Position numbers and translations under genes: made by a program
Source: Minisyncoccota bacterium
GTDB taxonomy: Bacteria; Patescibacteriota; Microgenomatia; UBA1400; PJMF01
Assembly (NCBI GenBank): GCA_014728425.1
Contig: WJLO01000045.1
Location: forward strand, 1 to 10,359
DNA length: 10,359 nucleotides
Reading direction: 5' to 3'
Shown here: piece after piece, positions 6,712 to 10,359 of the stretch
Position numbering within the stretch: position 1 is the first letter of the stretch
Layout of the letters: every line of letters begins with the position of its first letter
The notes under the pieces: generated by a model
Seen by the model: the letters and a program-made list of their open reading frames with translations, nothing else
The model's database searches: none
What the model was told of the DNA's origin: nothing

Positions 6712-8585
6712 GCATAAATTCTCCTCACTCCAGCAGCAGCTGATTTCTCTTTAAAGATCTTAAGCTGATCAATCTCTCCAGTAGAGCTCACATGAGGGCC
6801 GCCGCATAGTTCTTTAGAAACCCATTCTTTATCTGGGTCGCCAATAGTATAAACATCAACTTCAGCTGGGTAACGCTCTACAAAAAATGCCAAAGCTCCA
6901 GCTTTAAGTGCTGCTGCTTTGCTCATGGTTTGTTTATTAATTGGTAAGTCTTGATCTATCCAATCATTAACCTGATCTTCAACTTGTTGAATTTGAGTAG
7001 CTGTTAAAGGCTTAGTATGAGAAAAATCAAAACGTAAGCGTTTGGCAGTAATATTGGAGCCTCGTTGCTCTACTTGATCTCCCAATATTTTTCTTAAAGC
7101 AGCATGTAGCAAATGAGTGGCAGTGTGATATTGAGTAGTTACTACTGATTGATCTTCCAGCCCACCTTTAAATTTACCAGCAGAAGCAGTACGTGACTGT
7201 TGAGCATGTTGTTTTTTCAGCTGAGCAAATTTATCTTTAATTTTTGACTCAATTTTAATTTGAGCTTGCTTGGCTTCTTCTAAAGATAGCTCTAATGGAA
7301 AACCATAGGTCTGGTAAAGCTCAAAAGCAGTTTGTGCATCTAATTGCTGAAGATCATCAATGGCTTGTTGAAATTTTTTTAAACCTTTGTTTAAAGTGCG
7401 GTGAAAGTTTTGCTCCTCTTTAGTAACCACTTGTTGAATTTGTTCTTGTTGCTCTTGAACTTCAGGATAGGGTTTAGCATAAATCTCAGCTACTGTGGTC
7501 ACTAAATCTCCTAAAAATGGTTTTTCTAGTTCTAACTGTTTACCATAGCGCACCGCTCGCCTTAGCAAACGCCGGACAAAATAACTTTGCTCTTTATTGC
7601 CTGGTTTAACGCCATCAGCAATTAACATCACAGCTGCGCGCACATGATCAGCAATGACCCGAAAAGGATGTTTGGCCAACTCACTAGCATCAGCATATGA
7701 TTGATTAGTCAGTTGCTCCAACTTGGTAATTACTGGTTGGAATAGTTGAGTTTTAAAAATATCGGGATCATCTTGAACAGCAGCTAAGATTCGCTCAAAA
7801 CCACCGCCAAAGTCTACATTTTTTTGCGGCAGTTCTTGAAAACCAGTTTTAGTCTTTTGATACTGCATAAACACTGAGTTGCCAATCTCTAAAAATCGTC
7901 CACAATCACAGTTCACATGACAAGGTTGATCTTTAAACTCAGAACGCTGATGAAAACCTTGAGCTAAACCAAAGTCATAAAAAAGCTCACTATCTGGCCC
8001 GCCTGGTTCGCCAACCGGCATATCAGCTGGCACTCCTGCACGTGACCACCAGTTTTTAGTTTCGTCATAATAAAAAATTCGTCCATTTTGGAGACCTTGC
8101 TGTTCAGCCTGATCAACCACTTTAGCCTTGATGTTATGTTTAGCAAACAATTGTTGCCATAGCTGCACTGACTGCTGATCTTTACCAATCTTGAGTTGTT
8201 GATTACCGGCAAATACTGTTACATAAAGTCTGCTGGGATCTAGATTTAATTCCTCAGTCAGAAACTCAAAAAACCAACTAAGTTGCTGAGTTTTAAAATA
8301 ATCACCTAAAGACCAATTGCCCAGCATCTCAAAAAAAGTAGTGTGGCGATTATCACCAACCTCTTCAATGTCTTCAGCTCGGAAACATTTTTGACTATCA
8401 GCAATGCGCTTACCTAAAGGATGTTCTTGGCCTAATAAATACGGCACCATAGGCTGCATGCCTGAGCCAGTAAACAAAGTAGTAGGATCATTTTCTGGCA
8501 CTAAAGGGGCCGATGGCACAATGGCATGGTCTCTAGCTTGAAAAAAGTCTAAATATTTTTGTCTTAACTGATCTGGCGTCATCAT
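6702..8585 (-). CDS. alaS: Alanine--tRNA ligase, short form
   Basis: AlaS joins alanine to tRNA-Ala with ATP. The class II catalytic core comes first: FTGSGMQPMVPYLLG (38-52), CFRAEDIEEVGDNRHTTFFE (67-86) and the GGGFERILA motif (260-268), then the tRNA-recognition helices (about 280-460, with LLRRAVRYG). The zinc-binding editing motifs are intact: HTATH (487-491) and CGGPH (594-598). At 627 residues it is well short of the roughly 850-880 of common bacterial AlaS: the beta-barrel normally between the recognition helices and HTATH is almost absent, and the protein stops at AAGVRRIYAKT with no DHHA1/C-Ala part. ATG at 8585 is followed by a second ATG; a promoter-like TGTTATAAT lies 7 bases upstream, so the mRNA may be leaderless. 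A terminator overlaps its stop. It is Gln-rich, with runs such as QEQQEQIQQ. Confidence 0.97.
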   Translation of the reverse strand: MMTPDQLRQKYLDFFQARDHAIVPSAPLVPENDPTTLFTGSGMQPMVPYLLGQEHPLGKRIADSQKCFRAEDIEEVGDNRHTTFFEMLGNWSLGDYFKTQQLSWFFEFLTEELNLDPSRLYVTVFAGNQQLKIGKDQQSVQLWQQLFAKHNIKAKVVDQAEQQGLQNGRIFYYDETKNWWSRAGVPADMPVGEPGGPDSELFYDFGLAQGFHQRSEFKDQPCHVNCDCGRFLEIGNSVFMQYQKTKTGFQELPQKNVDFGGGFERILAAVQDDPDIFKTQLFQPVITKLEQLTNQSYADASELAKHPFRVIADHVRAAVMLIADGVKPGNKEQSYFVRRLLRRAVRYGKQLELEKPFLGDLVTTVAEIYAKPYPEVQEQQEQIQQVVTKEEQNFHRTLNKGLKKFQQAIDDLQQLDAQTAFELYQTYGFPLELSLEEAKQAQIKIESKIKDKFAQLKKQHAQQSRTASAGKFKGGLEDQSVVTTQYHTATHLLHAALRKILGDQVEQRGSNITAKRLRFDFSHTKPLTATQIQQVEDQVNDWIDQDLPINKQTMSKAAALKAGALAFFVERYPAEVDVYTIGDPDKEWVSKELCGGPHVSSTGEIDQLKIFKEKSAAAGVRRIYAKT

Positions 8586-8592
8586 GAGCTAA

Positions 8593-8601
8593 ATTATAAC
8601 A
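8593..8601 (-). promoter_or_regulatory. Extended -10 promoter of alaS
   Basis: TGTTATAAT on the minus strand matches the extended -10 consensus TGnTATAAT exactly. The hexamer ends 7 bases before the alaS ATG, so the usual start of transcription would fall at or within a base or two of the start codon. No clear -35 box is seen, as is common for extended -10 promoters. Confidence 0.65.
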
Positions 8602-8756
8602 GATCTAGTAAAACTAGCTAAAAACAACAGTATTGCTAAGTTGCTCTCTTCAGAAGGCTCTGGACTCCTAATCAATTAGCTATTTTAACTATCAACTATC
8701 AGCACCAAGCCTTATTAATGAACACAACTCACTAAACTAAAAAACTCATGAAAAAA

Positions 8757-9071
8757 TTAAACGCCCTTAAATTTAAGCTTTTTGGCAGCTGTTTTAATTT
8801 TCTTTTTTTCAGAACGCTTTTTTTTACCAAGAGGTTTTTGAGTTTTAGAGGAATCTTCAAACCAAGTCAGCAATAACTCTTTAAAAGAAGCCTCAGGATC
8901 TTCAATCAGGCCTTCTGCTGCTAATTTGTCTTTAGCTTGGGCCCATTCTGCTGCTAAGCGCTTTTGAGTTTTGCGACCATCTTGAGTAGCAAACAAAAAA
9001 AATCCAGCTGCTCCTGCAAACAAGCCTAAGCTGAAACCAGTTAAAAATGAGCCCTGATTATCTGCTGACAT
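8757..9071 (-). CDS. YtxH-like small membrane protein with lysine-rich tail
   Basis: This 104-residue protein has a polar N-terminus, a Gly-rich membrane helix (about 10-28, LTGFSLGLFAGAAGFFLFA) followed at once by TQDGRKTQKRLAAE, the layout of YtxH-type proteins in which a glycine-zipper-like helix is followed by a short P/DG-K-x-R stretch. A soluble helix (about 38-75) and a very basic tail (KKKRSEKKKIKTAAKKLKFK, about 83-102) follow. YtxH proteins are general-stress or envelope-associated proteins in Bacillus, but their biochemical role is unknown, so no function is claimed. It starts 8 bases after the DUF948-like gene and is surely co-transcribed with it, a pairing that recalls Bacillus ytxG-ytxH. 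The lysine tail could touch nucleic acid or acidic lipids; that is only a guess. Confidence 0.7.
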   Translation of the reverse strand: MSADNQGSFLTGFSLGLFAGAAGFFLFATQDGRKTQKRLAAEWAQAKDKLAAEGLIEDPEASFKELLLTWFEDSSKTQKPLGKKKRSEKKKIKTAAKKLKFKGV

Positions 9072-9079
9072 AAAAATAG

Positions 9080-9352
9080 TTACTTGGTTTCTTTATCGCG
9101 TTGCAGCCAACTTACAAAAGCTTCAAAAACCTTAATGCCAGACTTAACACCAGTGGCCATGCCTCCTAAACTTTGCAATGGAGCAATTACCTGATTGATC
9201 TTGGTCTCGGCCATATCAAGAGTGTTGTTGAATTTTTTCAGAGTACGCTTGATCTCCATTAACACTAGGATGATTTGAATACCAACCACTGATAACACCA
9301 CAGTGAGAATTACCAAAACTACAGCAAAAACAATTGGTAAAATATCTGGCAT
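9080..9352 (-). CDS. DUF948/YtxG-like small membrane protein
   Basis: This 90-residue protein begins with one long membrane helix (about 5-32, very Val/Ile/Leu-rich) and continues as an amphipathic helix (about 33-60, EIKRTLKKFNNTLDMAETKI) and a short charged end (WLQRDKETK). This is the architecture of the DUF948/YtxG group, whose role is not established. The pairing with a YtxH-like gene 8 bases downstream supports the assignment better than the sequence does alone. ATG at 9352 is preceded by a weak purine stretch (AAAGAAAG) and, about 37 bases up, by a promoter-like TGTTATAGT, so this gene and the next may be transcribed apart from the rodZ-like gene as well as with it. Confidence 0.7.
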   Translation of the reverse strand: MPDILPIVFAVVLVILTVVLSVVGIQIILVLMEIKRTLKKFNNTLDMAETKINQVIAPLQSLGGMATGVKSGIKVFEAFVSWLQRDKETK

Positions 9353-9389
9353 AAATGGCTTTCTTTATTAAGTTTTAATACTTAAATCT

Positions 9390-9398
9390 ACTATAACA
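9390..9398 (-). promoter_or_regulatory. Candidate extended -10 promoter of the DUF948/YtxH pair
   Basis: TGTTATAGT on the minus strand is the same nine bases as before mltG. It begins 6 bases after the stop codon of the RodZ-like gene and lies 37 bases before the ATG at 9352. Confidence 0.5.
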
Positions 9399-9404
9399 CA
9401 TCTG

Positions 9405-10049
9405 CTAGAACTTCACATATACTGTCCGCTGCAAAAGTGAGGTTTTGCCACGGCGATCAGTAGCTTCTATGGTAATAGTGCTGATTCCCTCTTGTGGGAG
9501 ATAAACTTCTGTTTGAAAAGAACCATCAGGCTGCAAAGCTACTGGCTGAGAGTTAACAGTTACCACTGCTTCTGGAAGAGTCTGGCCTTCAACCACCACT
9601 GTTCCAGCAACAAACTGATCTTCCTGAGGAGCATAAACTTCTAAGCTAGGAGGCTTATTTAAGTTATACCATTGAAAACCCACATAGCCTAGTAAAGTCA
9701 GAAAAACACTAGCCATCACAATCACTAAAATCGTCACTGGGGTCCATAATTGGCGCTTTTTAATCACTGGTTTAACAAACTCTCTGGGCACCAACTTGCC
9801 TTTGGCGCTTTCTTTATAGTCTCGGCGCAACAAGGCTAATAAAGGTTGATGGTCAAAACCAAACAACCGAGCATAAGTTTTAATATAACCTTTGACAAAA
9901 GTAGCTGCGGGCAACTGATCAAACTGGTTTTTTTCTAAAGCTCGCAAATACTCCAGCCGAATGCGACTTTTTTTAGCTAGTTCTGGCAAACTTAAACGGT
10001 GAAACTGGCGCTCTTCTTGAAGAATCTCGCCAATAGTTTTGGTTTTCAT
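9405..10049 (-). CDS. RodZ-like protein: cytoplasmic HTH, one membrane helix, extracellular Ig-like domain
   Basis: The 214 residues have the RodZ order: an N-terminal helix-turn-helix of the HTH_25/Xre type (about 5-72, IGEILQEERQFHRLSLPELA with FVKGYIKTYARLFG), a basic juxtamembrane stretch (85-100), one membrane helix (about 101-128) and an outer domain (about 134-214). In RodZ the HTH binds MreB and links it to the wall-elongation machinery. Here the outer part looks like a single Ig-like or glucodextranase-B-like beta domain (VVVEGQTLPEAVVTVNSQPV, DGSFQTEVYLP, TITIEATDRRGK), unlike the longer E. coli tail. The ATG at 10049 overlaps the stop of the preceding gene as ATGA, so translation is probably coupled. 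No mreB is in the window. It could also be a membrane-bound regulator of the same architecture, which is why I give no gene symbol. Confidence 0.85.
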   Translation of the reverse strand: MKTKTIGEILQEERQFHRLSLPELAKKSRIRLEYLRALEKNQFDQLPAATFVKGYIKTYARLFGFDHQPLLALLRRDYKESAKGKLVPREFVKPVIKKRQLWTPVTILVIVMASVFLTLLGYVGFQWYNLNKPPSLEVYAPQEDQFVAGTVVVEGQTLPEAVVTVNSQPVALQPDGSFQTEVYLPQEGISTITIEATDRRGKTSLLQRTVYVKF

Positions 10050-10359
10050 GACAAAGACTGCTTGACCAGTTTAGCAACTCGGCTACCATCAGCCTGACCT
10101 TTAACCTTGGCCATCACTTGACCAATTATAGGACCAGCTTGAGTTTGATCACTGGTTTTGATCACTTCTTTAATGATCTTGGTGAGTTCTTGATCGCTCA
10201 ACTGTTGAGGTAAATATTGTTGCAATAACTGAATTTTTTGCTTAGTTTCTTTAATGAGATCCTCCCGATTAGCTTTTTGAAAATCAGTTAAAGCGTCTTG
10301 CCATTGTTTAACTAGCTTACTAATGATCTCTTGCACATCAGTATCAGCCTGCTCGCCAT
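10046..10359 (-). CDS. GatB/YqeY-domain protein, C-terminal part (5' end cut by window)
   Basis: The visible 103 residues match the later two thirds of YqeY-type proteins, small helical proteins related to the tail domain of GatB, the tRNA-dependent amidotransferase subunit; their own role is not settled. Marks are ANREDLIKETKQKIQLLQQYLPQQLS, given here as ANREDLIKE and LLQQYLPQQLS, then the helix with IKEVI and GPIIGQVMAKVKGQADGSRV at the end. A GTG at 10336 could pass for a start, but the frame stays open upstream to the window edge (GEQADTD before it), the GTG has no ribosome binding site, and the family is usually about 150 residues, so the true start lies beyond 10359. The TGA stop overlaps the ATG of the RodZ-like gene. 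Some GatB-domain proteins have this end only, but the short spacing suggests a stand-alone YqeY. Confidence 0.88.
   Translation of the reverse strand, partial: GEQADTDVQEIISKLVKQWQDALTDFQKANREDLIKETKQKIQLLQQYLPQQLSDQELTKIIKEVIKTSDQTQAGPIIGQVMAKVKGQADGSRVAKLVKQSLS

Noticed and set aside
7964..8212. An 82-residue minus-strand open frame inside alaS
   Set aside because: It is an alternative frame of alaS with no family resemblance; the alaS frame carries conserved motifs over the same bases.

Overview
The window reads as a chromosomal stretch from a small-genome, AT-rich bacterium of the Candidate Phyla Radiation (Patescibacteria), most plausibly near the Microgenomates lineages. This placement is an inference. 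It rests on a short alanyl-tRNA synthetase that ends right after its zinc-binding editing motif, a large membrane protein with a baseplate-J-like extracellular part of the kind seen in these lineages, and RpoB residues (DNLRRLS, PVRSPEGPN) that differ from the usual bacterial consensus. TAA, TAG and TGA all end genes here, so the TGA-recoded lineages are unlikely. I see no insertion sequence, CRISPR array, tRNA, rRNA or phage gene.

Every supported gene is on the minus strand, so transcription runs from high to low coordinates. From the right edge the order is: a GatB/YqeY-domain protein (5' end cut by the window), a RodZ-like HTH-membrane protein overlapping it by an ATGA, a DUF948/YtxG-like and a YtxH-like small membrane protein, alaS, a 333-base region without a gene, a PilM-like/baseplate-J-like membrane protein, a sortase, ruvX, mltG, and the first 486 codons of rpoB (3' end cut). 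The three ordinary spacers hold what look like extended -10 promoters of the form TGTTA-A/T-A-A/G-T, in front of the DUF948 gene, alaS, mltG and rpoB.

The genes fall into two themes. One is core information processing: AlaS charges tRNA-Ala, RuvX acts in rRNA or Holliday-junction processing, RpoB is the RNA polymerase beta subunit, and YqeY is a tRNA-amidotransferase-like domain. The other is the cell envelope: RodZ-like, DUF948/YtxH, the large bitopic protein, the sortase, and MltG, which ends glycan strands. alaS, ruvX and mltG also lie close together in Firmicutes, so the skeleton is old; the large bitopic protein and sortase sit inside it.

The least explained parts are the structured, gene-free region between alaS and the PilM-like gene, the rpoB leader with a terminator-like hairpin just before the ribosome binding site, the large actin-like/baseplate-like fusion beside a sortase, and an apparently leaderless alaS promoter. 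No clearly new defence or mobile system is visible.
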